NCBI GenBank assembly: GCA_900754075.1
Contig: CAAEBN010000016.1
Location: forward strand, 1-35,869
Direction: 5' to 3'
Source: an uncultured Collinsella sp.
Lineage (GTDB): Bacteria; Actinomycetota; Coriobacteriia; Coriobacteriales; Coriobacteriaceae
DNA: 35,869 bases
Below are positions 15,427 to 23,562 of this stretch, one piece after another. The stretch's first letter is position 1. Each line of letters begins with the position of its first letter. The notes beneath the pieces were generated by a model. That model was not told the DNA's origin, made no database searches, and worked only from the letters and a program-made list of their open reading frames with translations. Position numbers and translations under genes: made by a program.

Positions 15427-16857
15427 ATGGCTCTTTGGGGCGGTCGTTTTGAGGCGGGCGTGGCCGAGGTCACGCAGGAGTTTGGCGCGTCGCTGCCGGT
15501 CGACAAACATCTCTATAAGCAGGATATCGCTGGCTCTAAGGCACATGCCAAGATGCTGGCCGCCCAAGGCATCATCAGTGCCGAGGACGAGCAGGCGATT
15601 GCCGAGGGCCTGACCGGAATCGAACAGGATATCGATGCCGGCAACTTCACCTTTGATATCAACGACGAGGACATTCATATGTCCATCGAAAGCGAGCTGA
15701 CGCGTCGTATCGGCGAGGCTGGCAAGCGCTTGCATACTGGGCGTTCGCGCAACGACCAGGTGGCGACCGATACGCGCCTGGGCGTCAAGGCGCTGGCCAA
15801 GGAGCTCATGGAGGTCAATCTTGAGCTGCGCCATGTGCTGGTGGATGCGGCCAAGAAGTACGACAAGGTGATTCTGCCGGGCTACACGCATATGCAGCAC
15901 GCTCAGCCCGTGCTGCTCTCGCATCATCTGCTGGCGTATTCCTGGATGTTCGCGCGCGACTTTACGCGCCTGAAGGCCGCCTTTGACGCCGCCGACAACT
16001 GCCCGCTGGGTGCTGCAGCGCTTGCCGGTACGAGCTATCCGCTCGATCGCCAGATGACGGCTGCCGAACTTGGCTTTGCGGGCGTGATTCCCAACTCGCT
16101 CGATGCGGTTTCCGACCGTGATTTCCTGCTCGATCTGCATTACGCCGGATCCGTCATGGCGATGCACCTGTCGCGTCTTTCCGAGGAGATCGTGCTGTGG
16201 TCGAGCTCCGAATTTGGCTTTATCACGCTTTCAGACTCCTACTCCACCGGCTCGTCTATCATGCCGCAGAAGAAGAATCCCGACTTTGCCGAGCTTATCC
16301 GCGGTAAGAGCGGTCGCGTGTACGGCAACCTGGTGCAGCTGCTGGTAACCATGAAGGGCCTGCCGCTCGCTTATAACAAGGACTTGCAGGAGGACAAGGA
16401 GGGCGCGCTCGATACCGCTCACACGCTCATGCAGTGCCTGTCCGTTATGGCCGGAATGATTTCGACCTGGACCGTCAACGAGGATGCCATGGCGCGCGAG
16501 TGCGGCGTGGGGCATCTTGCCGCCACCGATGTTGCCGATTACCTGGCTAAGCGTGGTCTGCCGTTCCGTGAGGCACATGCCGTGGTGGGCCATCTGGTCC
16601 TGATGTGTGAGAAGCGCGGCTGCAATCTTGAGGACCTGCCGTTTGAGGTGTTCCAGGAGGCAAGCCCGCTCTTTGAGCGCGACATTACCGAGGCGCTCGA
16701 CATCCCGTCGATTATCGCCGCACGCACGACCGAGGGCGGTACCGCCCCTGCCGCCGTTGCCGTGCAGCTGCAGCGTGCCGAAGCGCAGCTCGTGGGCGAC
16801 GAAGGCGTGTTTGGATCGCTAACCAAGGTTGTCGAGATGGGTCACGGGGCAAAGTAG
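15427..16857 (+). CDS. argH: Argininosuccinate lyase
   Basis: A 476-residue enzyme of the fumarase/aspartase superfamily that splits argininosuccinate into arginine and fumarate. The start MALWGGRFEAGV is the family's typical opening. The substrate block GRSRNDQVATDTRL is near 105, the HMQHAQPVLLSHHL block with the catalytic-region His near 157, and the signature SSIMPQKKNPD lies at 276-286 with the catalytic Ser. It follows AAAGGAGACGG; an in-frame ATG 25 codons earlier lacks a site. It completes the arginine pathway begun by argG; other arg genes are not in the window. Confidence 0.97.
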   Translation: MALWGGRFEAGVAEVTQEFGASLPVDKHLYKQDIAGSKAHAKMLAAQGIISAEDEQAIAEGLTGIEQDIDAGNFTFDINDEDIHMSIESELTRRIGEAGKRLHTGRSRNDQVATDTRLGVKALAKELMEVNLELRHVLVDAAKKYDKVILPGYTHMQHAQPVLLSHHLLAYSWMFARDFTRLKAAFDAADNCPLGAAALAGTSYPLDRQMTAAELGFAGVIPNSLDAVSDRDFLLDLHYAGSVMAMHLSRLSEEIVLWSSSEFGFITLSDSYSTGSSIMPQKKNPDFAELIRGKSGRVYGNLVQLLVTMKGLPLAYNKDLQEDKEGALDTAHTLMQCLSVMAGMISTWTVNEDAMARECGVGHLAATDVADYLAKRGLPFREAHAVVGHLVLMCEKRGCNLEDLPFEVFQEASPLFERDITEALDIPSIIAARTTEGGTAPAAVAVQLQRAEAQLVGDEGVFGSLTKVVEMGHGAK

Positions 16858-16910
16858 AGGTTTGGCTGAAGACGTATTGTCCATTTATTGATAAATCGTT
16901 TTTGCTTTAC

Positions 16911-16941
16911 GGGCGTCTGCTGATGCGGGCGCCCCTATTTT
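16911..16941 (+). terminator. Intrinsic terminator after argH
   Basis: GGGCGTC pairs with GGCGCCC (one G-U) and is followed by CTATTTT, 53 bases past the argH stop. Confidence 0.7.
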
Positions 16942-17241
16942 GCTGCTATGGGGGAGGGGCTTGTCGAGAACTTCTGTAGGACCTTTGGGCAGGTTGTGAA
17001 GGGGGTACGTTCGCGGGTGGCAACCGACCGCCCGCTCTGTTCGATGTGGTTGATGAGCGGGCGGATGGTACTCTAATCGGGCTTCGAAACAGAAGTGACA
17101 CATATGGAGCGCTTTAATAAATTGCAGCGTTTCAATAAACAGCTTTTTGTTTAACTGCAGCTAAAACTCTGTTACGATGCAGTCCAGGCGGGTGCCGGAA
17201 TGGGACTTGGGCACGCGCGAACCTACTTGAAAGGCTACCTT
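16942..17241 (+). other. argH-ndk gap with a hairpin and the ndk promoter region
   Basis: No gene is seen. An 8-bp inverted repeat (GCCCGCTC / GAGCGGGC, 17030-17062) of unknown role is present. TTTAAC and TACGAT, 17 bases apart and ending near 17179, are the likely ndk promoter. The region from 17100 is AT-rich, as expected upstream of a promoter. Confidence 0.4.
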
Positions 17242-17646
17242 ATGGCTATCGAGAAGACCTTCATCATGATTAAGCCCGACGCTGTGCGCGACCGCAAGAT
17301 CGGCGAGATCGTTGCTCGTATTGAGCGCAGCGGCCTTGTCATCGAGCGCATGGAGATGACCACGCTCGAGCGCGCTACCGTCGAGGAGCACTACGCCCAT
17401 CTGGCCGACAAGCCCTTCTTTGGCGGTCTCTGCGACTTTATGACGAGCGGTCCGGTCGTCAAGATGGTCGTTTCCGGCCTCTCCGCTGTTTCCAAGATGC
17501 GCACCCTTATGGGCGCTACCAACCCGCTTGATGCTGCTCCTGGCACCATCCGCGGCGACTTCGCTGTCGATGTCAACGCCAACGTGATCCACGGCTCCGA
17601 CTGCCTGGAGAACGCCGAGATCGAGATCAAGCGCTTCTTTGGCTAA
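17242..17646 (+). CDS. ndk: Nucleoside diphosphate kinase
   Basis: A 134-residue enzyme that transfers the gamma-phosphate of ATP to other nucleoside diphosphates through a phosphohistidine. The sequence opens EKTFIMIKPDAV, typical of the family, and has the active-site signature NVIHGSDC with catalytic His117. Length is normal for bacterial Ndk. The ATG at 17242 follows GAAAGG. It is a single-gene unit ended by a strong terminator. Confidence 0.97.
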   Translation: MAIEKTFIMIKPDAVRDRKIGEIVARIERSGLVIERMEMTTLERATVEEHYAHLADKPFFGGLCDFMTSGPVVKMVVSGLSAVSKMRTLMGATNPLDAAPGTIRGDFAVDVNANVIHGSDCLENAEIEIKRFFG

Positions 17647-17684
17647 ACCAGCTTTGACTCCTTAAAGCTGTTAGCGTGTGGCTT

Positions 17685-17719
17685 GGGCGCCGCGGAATTC
17701 CAACCGCGGCGCCCTTTTA
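17685..17719 (+). terminator. Intrinsic terminator after ndk
   Basis: A perfect 11-bp stem (GGGCGCCGCGG with its complement) and eight-base loop are followed by TTTTATT. Confidence 0.9.
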
Positions 17720-17745
17720 TTCCGGTAGATTTTTAGTAAACGCAT

Positions 17746-17795
17746 AGAAAACTACTAAAGAGCCCCCGTCCGGATGTTTCTTCCGGGCGGGGGCT
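17746..17795 (-). terminator. Intrinsic terminator after rpiB
   Basis: Minus-strand AGCCCCCGCCCGGA pairs with TCCGGACGGGGGCT around a seven-base loop and is followed by CTTTAGTAGTTTTC. It lies 27 bases past the rpiB stop. Confidence 0.8.
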
Positions 17796-17822
17796 GGCGC
17801 TAGCGTATGGCTTTGTAAGTCT

Positions 17823-18290
17823 TTAGGCCTCGTCGACAATCTTTAGTCCGCGGGTCTGGTCGATCTCGTTGAGGAGATTGACGCGACGCTCGTGGCGGCC
17901 GCCCTCAAACTCGGCGTCGAGCCATTCGTCGACAATCATCTTGGCGAGCTCGGAGCCCACGACGCGGGCGCCAAAGGCCAGCACGTTGGTGTTGTTGTGC
18001 ATACGGGAGAGCTTGGCGCTGAAGGGCTCGGAGCACACGACGGCTCGTACGCCCTCGACCTTATTGGCGGCCAGGCTGATGCCGACGCCGGTACCGCAGA
18101 TCAGGATACCCAGGTCGACGTCACCGTTGGCCACGGCCTTACCCACCTTGTAGCCGGCGATGGGGTAATCAAAGCTCTCGGAGGTGTCGGTTCCAAAGTT
18201 CACGACCTCACAGCCGCGCTCCTTCAGGTGCTCGGAAATGATGTTCTTGAGCTCGACGGCGGCGTGGTCGTTACCGATACCGATCTTCAT
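17823..18290 (-). CDS. rpiB: Ribose-5-phosphate isomerase B
   Basis: A 155-residue enzyme of the RpiB/LacAB family that interconverts ribose 5-phosphate and ribulose 5-phosphate in the pentose phosphate pathway. GNDHAAVELK (6-15) holds the phosphate/ring-opening residues. ICGTGVGISLAANK (64-77) contains the catalytic Cys65, and RMHNNTNVLAFG follows. Allose-6-phosphate isomerases look similar, so the substrate could differ. The ATG follows GAGAGGAAC. It is divergent from the cysteine desulfidase-type gene; a TTGACC/TACACA pair (18-base spacer, 18396-18367) is a plausible promoter. Confidence 0.93.
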   Translation of the reverse strand: MKIGIGNDHAAVELKNIISEHLKERGCEVVNFGTDTSESFDYPIAGYKVGKAVANGDVDLGILICGTGVGISLAANKVEGVRAVVCSEPFSAKLSRMHNNTNVLAFGARVVGSELAKMIVDEWLDAEFEGGRHERRVNLLNEIDQTRGLKIVDEA

Positions 18291-18561
18291 GAGTGGTTCC
18301 TCTCTGGTCCGTGCGGCGGAATTGCTAAAGGTTTTACCGCGTTCGACTGCATGATAACGCGACTTTTGTGTAAACGCTCGGGCGTTTTTTGGTCAAACGC
18401 TTTAGCATGCAACAAGACCTGCTTTTCATGAATGAATGCCGCCAGTTTGTGCTTGAGCGCCGTCCGCCGGAACCATGGTTGCGGTTTTTGATGCATTGTT
18501 ATCAAATAAAAGGGCTAATTATTTTCGAGAGCCCAGCCCGTTATGCAAGCAGGAGATACCT

Positions 18562-19884
18562 ATGCCTACCGATTCCATCCGTGATGCCGCGTTTTGCGAT
18601 GTTTTGAACCGCGAGCTTGTCTGTGCACTCGGCTGCACCGAGCCCATTGCCGTTGCCTATGCAGCGGCGCTGGCGAGCCAGACGCTCGGTTGCGAACCCG
18701 ATCATATGGATGTTGCCTGCTCGGGTAACATAATCAAGAACGTTAAGAGCGTGACCGTGCCCAACTCGGGCGGTATGCACGGTATTGAGGCCGCGGCCGT
18801 GCTGGGTGCCGTGGGCGGCGACGCTAAGAGCGCGCTTGAGGTGCTCGAGAGCGTTAACGATGAAGACCGCGCTCGTGTGGCCGAGCTCCTCGCCGACGCT
18901 GGCTACTGCGATGTGTCGCTTGTCGAGGGTGTGCCCAACCTCTACATCAAGGTGACTGCGACGGCCGGGGGCCATACCGCGGTCGTCGAGATTACCGATC
19001 ACCACACTAATGTCACGTGCCATACGCTCGATGGTATTCCGGTATGCGGCAAATCGGCGGGGGAGTGCGCCGCCTGCGCCGAGCGCGTGGTGGCCGAGCG
19101 TGCGGCAGATAACGCCGATACGCCCATGTCCATTGATTCCATCATCGACTTTATCGAGGACGGTGACATTGAGGGCGCCCGCGCTGCCGTTGAGCGTCAG
19201 ATTGAGCTGAATGGCGCAATCAGTGCCGAGGGCCTTGCGCACGCTTGGGGTGCCGAGGTTGGCCGTACGCTGCTGGGTGCTCGTGCCGATGACGTTGCCT
19301 GCCGGGCCCGTGCCCGTGCGGCCGCCGGGTCCGACGCCCGCATGAACGGCTGTGCGCTGCCGGTCGCCATTGTGTGCGGCTCTGGCAATCAGGGCATTAC
19401 CTGCGCACTGCCCGTCATGGAGTATGCCGAATACCTGCGCTGCGACCACGAGCGCCTGGTGCGCGCCGTGATGCTGTCCGATCTTATCGCCGTGCATATC
19501 AAGAGCTATATTGGTGCGCTCTCGGCGTTTTGCGGTGCTATTTGCGCTGCGTGCGGTGCCGGTGCTGCGATTACCTGGCTGTGCGGTGGCACGCGCGAGC
19601 AGATTGGCGCGACGGTTTCGAACACGCTCGGTAACGTTGGCGGCATCGTGTGCGATGGCGCCAAGGCAAGCTGCGCCGCTAAGATTTCCGCTGCCGTTGA
19701 TGCGGCGATTCTGGGCCACGATATGGCCATGCAGGGCCGCGGCTTCCGTGCCGGCGAGGGCCTGATTCAGGATACGGTGGAAGAGACGATCGCCAGCATG
19801 GGCTATGTGGGCCGCGTTGGCATGAAGGATACCGACGTCGAGATCCTCAACATCATGATCGGCAAGACCATCGTCGACTGCTAG
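18562..19884 (+). CDS. cyuA: L-cysteine desulfidase family protein (UPF0597/CyuA-like)
   Basis: A 440-residue protein of the CyuA/YhaM family, related to the serine dehydratase alpha domain. Such enzymes use an oxygen-sensitive [4Fe-4S] cluster to degrade L-cysteine to pyruvate, ammonia and sulfide. The N-terminal ALGCTEPIAVAYAAA block (22-36), the SGNIIKNVKSVTVPNSGG block (54-71), the CGSGNQGITC block near 272 and a Cys-rich FCGAICAACGAGAA segment near 316 are visible. The Cys residues in these blocks are the likely cluster ligands. The ATG follows AGGAG. No cysteine importer gene is adjacent. Its 3' end abuts a broken regulator gene. Confidence 0.88.
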   Translation: MPTDSIRDAAFCDVLNRELVCALGCTEPIAVAYAAALASQTLGCEPDHMDVACSGNIIKNVKSVTVPNSGGMHGIEAAAVLGAVGGDAKSALEVLESVNDEDRARVAELLADAGYCDVSLVEGVPNLYIKVTATAGGHTAVVEITDHHTNVTCHTLDGIPVCGKSAGECAACAERVVAERAADNADTPMSIDSIIDFIEDGDIEGARAAVERQIELNGAISAEGLAHAWGAEVGRTLLGARADDVACRARARAAAGSDARMNGCALPVAIVCGSGNQGITCALPVMEYAEYLRCDHERLVRAVMLSDLIAVHIKSYIGALSAFCGAICAACGAGAAITWLCGGTREQIGATVSNTLGNVGGIVCDGAKASCAAKISAAVDAAILGHDMAMQGRGFRAGEGLIQDTVEETIASMGYVGRVGMKDTDVEILNIMIGKTIVDC

Positions 19885-19949
19885 GGGCTCTGGGGCACTG
19901 CATCTTGTTGTTGAAACTATCGCGCTTGTGGCCGTAAAGCACCTGCCTG

Positions 19950-20401
19950 CATTGCGGACAGCGAGGATCTCGCGGTATGTCACCAGGTCGTTCTCGCGCT
20001 TGATGCGCTCGAGGACGGTCGCGACAACAAGCGCCGCTATCGCCGGCAGGAACGCCGCAGCCGCGGCGACGCCGGCGCCCCAGGTGCCCTCCATCCAGTT
20101 AAACGCCGGCGACAGTATCAGTGCGAACGCCACCGCCAGCAACGCGAGCATCAGCACGGCCAGCCATAGCATCCGCGTTCCCATGCGCTTGCGATCTCTT
20201 TCGACTGCCTCTTCCATAACGGTCACGTCTCCCTTCACGAGCGTGTCTATGGAGGTGTCGAATAGGATGCTCAGCATGAGCAGGCTCTGGACGTCCGGAT
20301 ACGTCTTGTCCCGCTCCCAGTTCGAGATCGTCTGACGCGACACGTAGAGTTTCTCGGCGAGCTGTTCTTGGGAGAGCCCCATCGCCTCGCGCCGCGTCTT
20401 T
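19950..20401 (-). pseudogene. Broken HTH-membrane regulator (truncated at both ends)
   Basis: This minus-strand frame encodes TRREAMGLSQEQLAEKLYVS and the rest of a Cro/C1-type helix-turn-helix followed by two hydrophobic segments. It is closely similar to the intact gene at 22298-22918, nearly identical through the HTH at DNA level. It lacks the first seven or so codons, where it joins another regulator out of frame, and the last 65 or so residues, where homology stops near position 19950 and the frame runs on antisense to cyuA. It is a recent duplicate left as a remnant. Confidence 0.8.
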
Positions 20402-20575
20402 ACTCACCGGCACGTCGAGCGTCTCACCGAGGGCGACGAGCATCTCCGCGTCGGGCACCGAGAGCCCGCGTTCCCATTTGGAAACCGTCTGCCTCACCAC
20501 GTTCAACTTGATCGCGAGCTCCTCCTGCGATAGCCCTTTCGATTTCCTGAGGGCCTGGATGTTCTCGTTCAGCAT
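20402..20575 (-). pseudogene. 5' remnant of a second HTH regulator, fused out of frame
   Basis: An ATG at 20575 with a GAGAAAGGA ribosome site starts MLNENIQALRKSKGLSQEEL, a Cro/C1 HTH of about 58 residues ending LGETLDVPVS. At 20402 the sequence switches to the start region of the neighbouring HTH gene in another frame. The chimeric frame then runs to a stop at 20099 with a meaningless tail. The join looks like a deletion between two paralogous regulators. A 58-residue HTH fragment could still be made, with an out-of-frame tail. Confidence 0.75.
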
Positions 20576-20925
20576 GGCGGATCCTTTCTCTCGCCCGGTT
20601 CCTACGTTACCGCAATGCTGTCCGCAGATGGCCCGTTGCCGCAAGCAACGGGTCGTAACATCGGCGGGGACCGTTTGAGTTCACAGGTGATGCAAGCTCC
20701 TAATAATTTGACGTCCATTCAATCTACCTGCGGTTTGCAACCATAGGGCGCCTGCAGGTTGCGTAAAATGATGCCTCAAGTTGGTGGTTTCCGCCATGTG
20801 GCTACCGTAGTGTGTAAGTCGCCGGCAGGAAAGCACCGAACGCTGGGATGCCGCGCCCGCGTCGTCGCCGTGAGCCAAGATCACGACGCCCGCGTGCCCG
20901 CTTCCAGCCAACGAGAGGACCTACT
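20576..20925. other. Divergent gap between HTH remnant and HTH-membrane gene
   Basis: No gene is supported; the open frames here have poor composition and no ribosome sites. Related motifs CCTGCGGTTTGC (near 20730) and CCTGCAGGTTGCG (near 20751) may be part of an operator. A TTGACG lies near 20710 but lacks a clear -10 partner. Confidence 0.35.
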
Positions 20926-22101
20926 ATGAGCTTTCGCACCAACCTTCAATATCTGCGCGCAGAGCGCCATATGACCCAGGAGCAGCTCGCCATGCTGCTT
21001 GGGGTGTCCCGCCAGTCCGTCACCAAGTGGGAGGCCGAGAAGTCCTATCCGGAGATGGATAAGCTCATCAAAATGTGCCAGATTTTCGAGTGCTCGCTGG
21101 ATGATTTGGTGCAGGGTGATGTATCCCGCCACGGTGTCCCCGCTCGGGATGATCTTGGCGGCTACTCGCCGGTGCGTGTGGCCACGGAGGGCGCCGTTGG
21201 CGATATGTCCGCTGGTCCGTTGGCCGTCGCGCCGCGGGATGCATCTCTTGGTGAACCAGCGGGACCTGCGCGCGCACGTTCCTCCGCCGGTGTCTGTGCT
21301 ATTCCCGCCGGTCCAGCTACGGATGTATGTGGTTACGACGAGCATATGGTCACCTTCGCGCGCAAAATCGCGATCGGCGTCGTGCTCTTTATCCTCGGTG
21401 CGGCGGCCGCCATCTTCACCGATGAGGTCATGCACTCGGACGGCATCGTCCTCCTCGCGACGTTCGCGTTCGTTGCCGCCGGCCTTGCGTTTACCATTCC
21501 TGCGGGCATGGACCACGCCGCATTTGCCAAGGCGCACCCTTACGTCGCTGATTTCTATACGGCGGATGAGAAAGCCACTGCTCGGCGCCGCGCGTCGATC
21601 GCGATCGCGGCCGGCATCGCGATGATTCTGCCCGGGGTCGCCGTGGCCGGTTTGTTCGAGGTTGAGTCCAACGTGCAGGTATACGGCGATTCGCTGATGA
21701 TGGTGCTGGTTGCGCTCGGCGTGGGGATGATCGTCCACTGGGGCATGCTCTGGGGGCGCACGGACCTTGCGGACTACAACAAGGAGTGGATCGAGACCGT
21801 CGAGCTGAGCGATGACGAGCTGGCGCAGCTCGACCAACAGAGTCGCGAGGCGTACCTGCGCGCTAACAACCCCAGGCGTCGCGGCACCGCCGCCCGCAAG
21901 GAGAAGGCCTGCATGGTGATCATGCTTGTCGCCACGATGGTGGCGCTGGTATGGCTTTTCGCCGCGTCCGCCATGGGCGCGTCCGAGGGTGTCTCCGGCT
22001 TGTTCTGGCTTCCTTGGGTCGTTGGCAGCCTCGGCAGCGGAATCGCCTTGATCGTGATTGACGATGACGACGCTGAGCCTCATTGTGAGGGCAAGCGCTA
22101 A
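20926..22101 (+). CDS. HTH (Cro/C1) regulator with C-terminal membrane domain
   Basis: A 391-residue protein. An N-terminal Xre-type HTH (1-65; LRAERHMTQEQLAMLLGVSR and KWEAEKSYPEMDKLIKMCQIF) is followed by a Gly/Ala/Pro-rich linker (70-140). A membrane domain then has about six helices in pairs (near 147-165, 173-195, 225-245, 257-275, 330-350, 360-380). Membrane-tethered HTH proteins of this kind are common in Firmicutes and Coriobacteria, but the signal and targets are unknown. The ATG follows GAGAGGAC. It is the longest and most diverged member of the local array and is convergent with the next HTH gene. Confidence 0.85.
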   Translation: MSFRTNLQYLRAERHMTQEQLAMLLGVSRQSVTKWEAEKSYPEMDKLIKMCQIFECSLDDLVQGDVSRHGVPARDDLGGYSPVRVATEGAVGDMSAGPLAVAPRDASLGEPAGPARARSSAGVCAIPAGPATDVCGYDEHMVTFARKIAIGVVLFILGAAAAIFTDEVMHSDGIVLLATFAFVAAGLAFTIPAGMDHAAFAKAHPYVADFYTADEKATARRRASIAIAAGIAMILPGVAVAGLFEVESNVQVYGDSLMMVLVALGVGMIVHWGMLWGRTDLADYNKEWIETVELSDDELAQLDQQSREAYLRANNPRRRGTAARKEKACMVIMLVATMVALVWLFAASAMGASEGVSGLFWLPWVVGSLGSGIALIVIDDDDAEPHCEGKR

Positions 22102-22152
22102 TCGGGGTCCGACATCGACGCCAGGAAGATTGCCTATGACTTTCTTCGTTTT

Positions 22153-22270
22153 GGGCCCCTTGAATCGGCGAACAACATAGACAATCGCAAGGGGCCCATG
22201 GACATTTCGGGGAAGCCGTGGGCAATCGTAAAAGCCCATGGGTGATTTCGGGGAAGCCGTAGACAGTCGA
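22153..22270. repeat. 41-nt tandem repeat and inverted repeat between convergent HTH genes
   Basis: Two 41-base units (22179-22219 and 22220-22260) and the start of a third (22261-22270) share GCCCATGG and ATTTCGGGGAAGCCGT. An overlapping 10-bp perfect inverted repeat GGGCCCCTTG / CAAGGGGCCC (22153-22197) may act as a terminator, although no T-run follows. Confidence 0.75.
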
Positions 22271-22297
22271 CGGATGACTGGCCCGCCGGCAGGCTGG

Positions 22298-22918
22298 TTA
22301 GTTCAGCAACCCCCAAATGATGTAGCCGATTGCCGCGCCGATGACGCCGCCGGCGAGAATTGTCAGCGCGTTGTAGGCATGACGATGCTTCGCTGCCCAG
22401 CCGCGGCGGGGGAGGGCCCGAGGATCGCGCTCGATCTCCGCCTCGCCGTTCATGAAGGCGAGGATCTCCTTATAGGTGGCCAAGTCGTTCTGCTGCTTGA
22501 TGTTCTCTATGGTGTTACTCAAAACAAGGGCGCCTATTGCGGGGATAAACGTTACTATGGCGGCGATCTCCACGCCCCAATACCCCCGCATCCAGTCAAA
22601 CGCAGGTGAGAATATTAGGGCAAAAGTCAATACGAGCAGCGCGAGCATCAGCACGGCCAGCCGCAGCATCCGCGTTCCCATGCGCTTGCGGTCCCTCTCA
22701 ACAGTCTCTTCCATAACGGTTACGTCTCCCTTCACGAGCGTGTCTATGGAGGTGTCGAACAGGACGCTCAGCATGAGCAGGTTCTGGACGTCCGGATACG
22801 TCTTGTCCCGCTCCCAGTTGCTGATCGTCTGACGCGATACATAGAGCTTCTCGGCAAGTTGCTCTTGCGAGAGGCCCATCGCCTCGCGCCGCGTCTTGAT
22901 CTGGTTGCTGATGTCCAT
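22298..22918 (-). CDS. HTH (Cro/C1) regulator with membrane domain
   Basis: A 206-residue protein. Residues 1-65 form an Xre-type HTH (EAMGLSQEQLAEKLYVSRQT and NWERDKTYPDVQNLLML). A conserved DTLVKGDV connector near 60 is followed by a charged helix with ERDRKRMGTRM. Two hydrophobic segments (about 88-108 and 114-135), a cytoplasmic DLATYKEILAFMNGEAE segment near 145, and a C-terminal helix (about 180-205) complete it. It has the same length and architecture as the gene at 23563-24183 and is the intact parent or sister of the remnant at 19950-20401. The ATG at 22918 follows GGGAGG at five bases; a GTG two codons earlier overlaps that site. Targets are unknown. Confidence 0.87.
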   Translation of the reverse strand: MDISNQIKTRREAMGLSQEQLAEKLYVSRQTISNWERDKTYPDVQNLLMLSVLFDTSIDTLVKGDVTVMEETVERDRKRMGTRMLRLAVLMLALLVLTFALIFSPAFDWMRGYWGVEIAAIVTFIPAIGALVLSNTIENIKQQNDLATYKEILAFMNGEAEIERDPRALPRRGWAAKHRHAYNALTILAGGVIGAAIGYIIWGLLN

Positions 22919-23114
22919 CGTCACCTCCCGGTCGTGAAGGAGCGTCCCGCGAACACATCGGGTGCGCTATCGAATCTGTTGTACATCATATGCGGCATGG
23001 CTTGCCGGGCGCTGCTAAAATTGTTTTGCACGGGGTTTACCTGCATGATTGTTGCTGCGATGCGTGCCATCGCCGCGGGGAGATCTGGCTTGTGGAGGCT
23101 TGCGGGGCGATGGC

Positions 23115-23467
23115 TTAGCGATGTTGTCGAGCAATCGTCCAAGTGCGCAGGGCCATGGCGGCGTAGCCGATTGCAGCGTAGGCGATGCCGTAGAACGCGA
23201 TATCCTGGCTGCCCTCGACCGCGGGGGGAACAGGAGGGCGAAGGCGGCCCCGAGCGCCGCGGGCAACCAGAAGAGCGTTCGCGCGGAGCCCGCGGTGAGC
23301 ATGCCGAGGGCGACCGCGGTGATCGGGAGAAGGGCGTAGAGGAGCGCCATCATGGCGAACATCCCCGCATCGGGCGGGACGGCGCCGACCAGGAAGGCGG
23401 GGACCGCCCAACATGCGGCGGCGATGGCGGCTGCGGCGATGAGCAATGTGCGCGCGGTTGCGTTCAT
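23115..23467 (-). pseudogene. Small membrane protein gene, frameshifted at a G6/C6 run
   Basis: A strong GAGGAGG site precedes the ATG at 23467. About 80 residues (MNATARTLLIAAAAIAAACW onward) form three hydrophobic helices. Near 23223-23228 a run of six C on the coding strand shifts the frame. With one more C, the sequence continues GSQDIAFYGIAYAAIGYAAM, clearly a fourth helix, and stops at 23115, giving about 117 residues. As written, the frame runs on with a proline/arginine-rich tail to 23015. It may be a pseudogene, a phase-variable gene or a sequencing error. It lies between two HTH-membrane genes on the same strand. The family is not recognised. Confidence 0.75.
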
Positions 23468-23485
23468 GGGGCCTCCTCAACGAGA

Positions 23486-23526
23486 ATCGCCCCCATTCTG
23501 CCACGAGGGGCGGGAATGGGGGCGAT
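23486..23526. terminator. Long hairpin between HTH gene and small membrane gene
   Basis: A perfect 13-bp stem (ATCGCCCCCATTC with its complement) encloses 15 bases. On the minus strand it follows the HTH stop by 37 bases and lies just before the next gene's ribosome site. There is no T-run, so it could be an attenuator or a processing site. Confidence 0.5.
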
Positions 23527-23562
23527 CGTGCCGGCGAAAGGCCATCCGGTCTGCAGATCTAC

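Noticed and set aside
18389..18607. Plus-strand ORF of 72 codons overlapping the start of cyuA
   Set aside because: No ribosome site, and it overlaps the cyuA start in another frame. It is not enriched for Cys codons as a leader would be.
18541..20382. A 613-codon minus-strand open frame across cyuA and the broken regulator
   Set aside because: Only its first 140 or so codons are a real regulator remnant. The rest is antisense to the well-supported cyuA gene and has an implausible composition.
22179..22270. Possible CRISPR-like repeat
   Set aside because: The units are directly adjacent without unique spacers and number only two and a bit; no cas genes are present.
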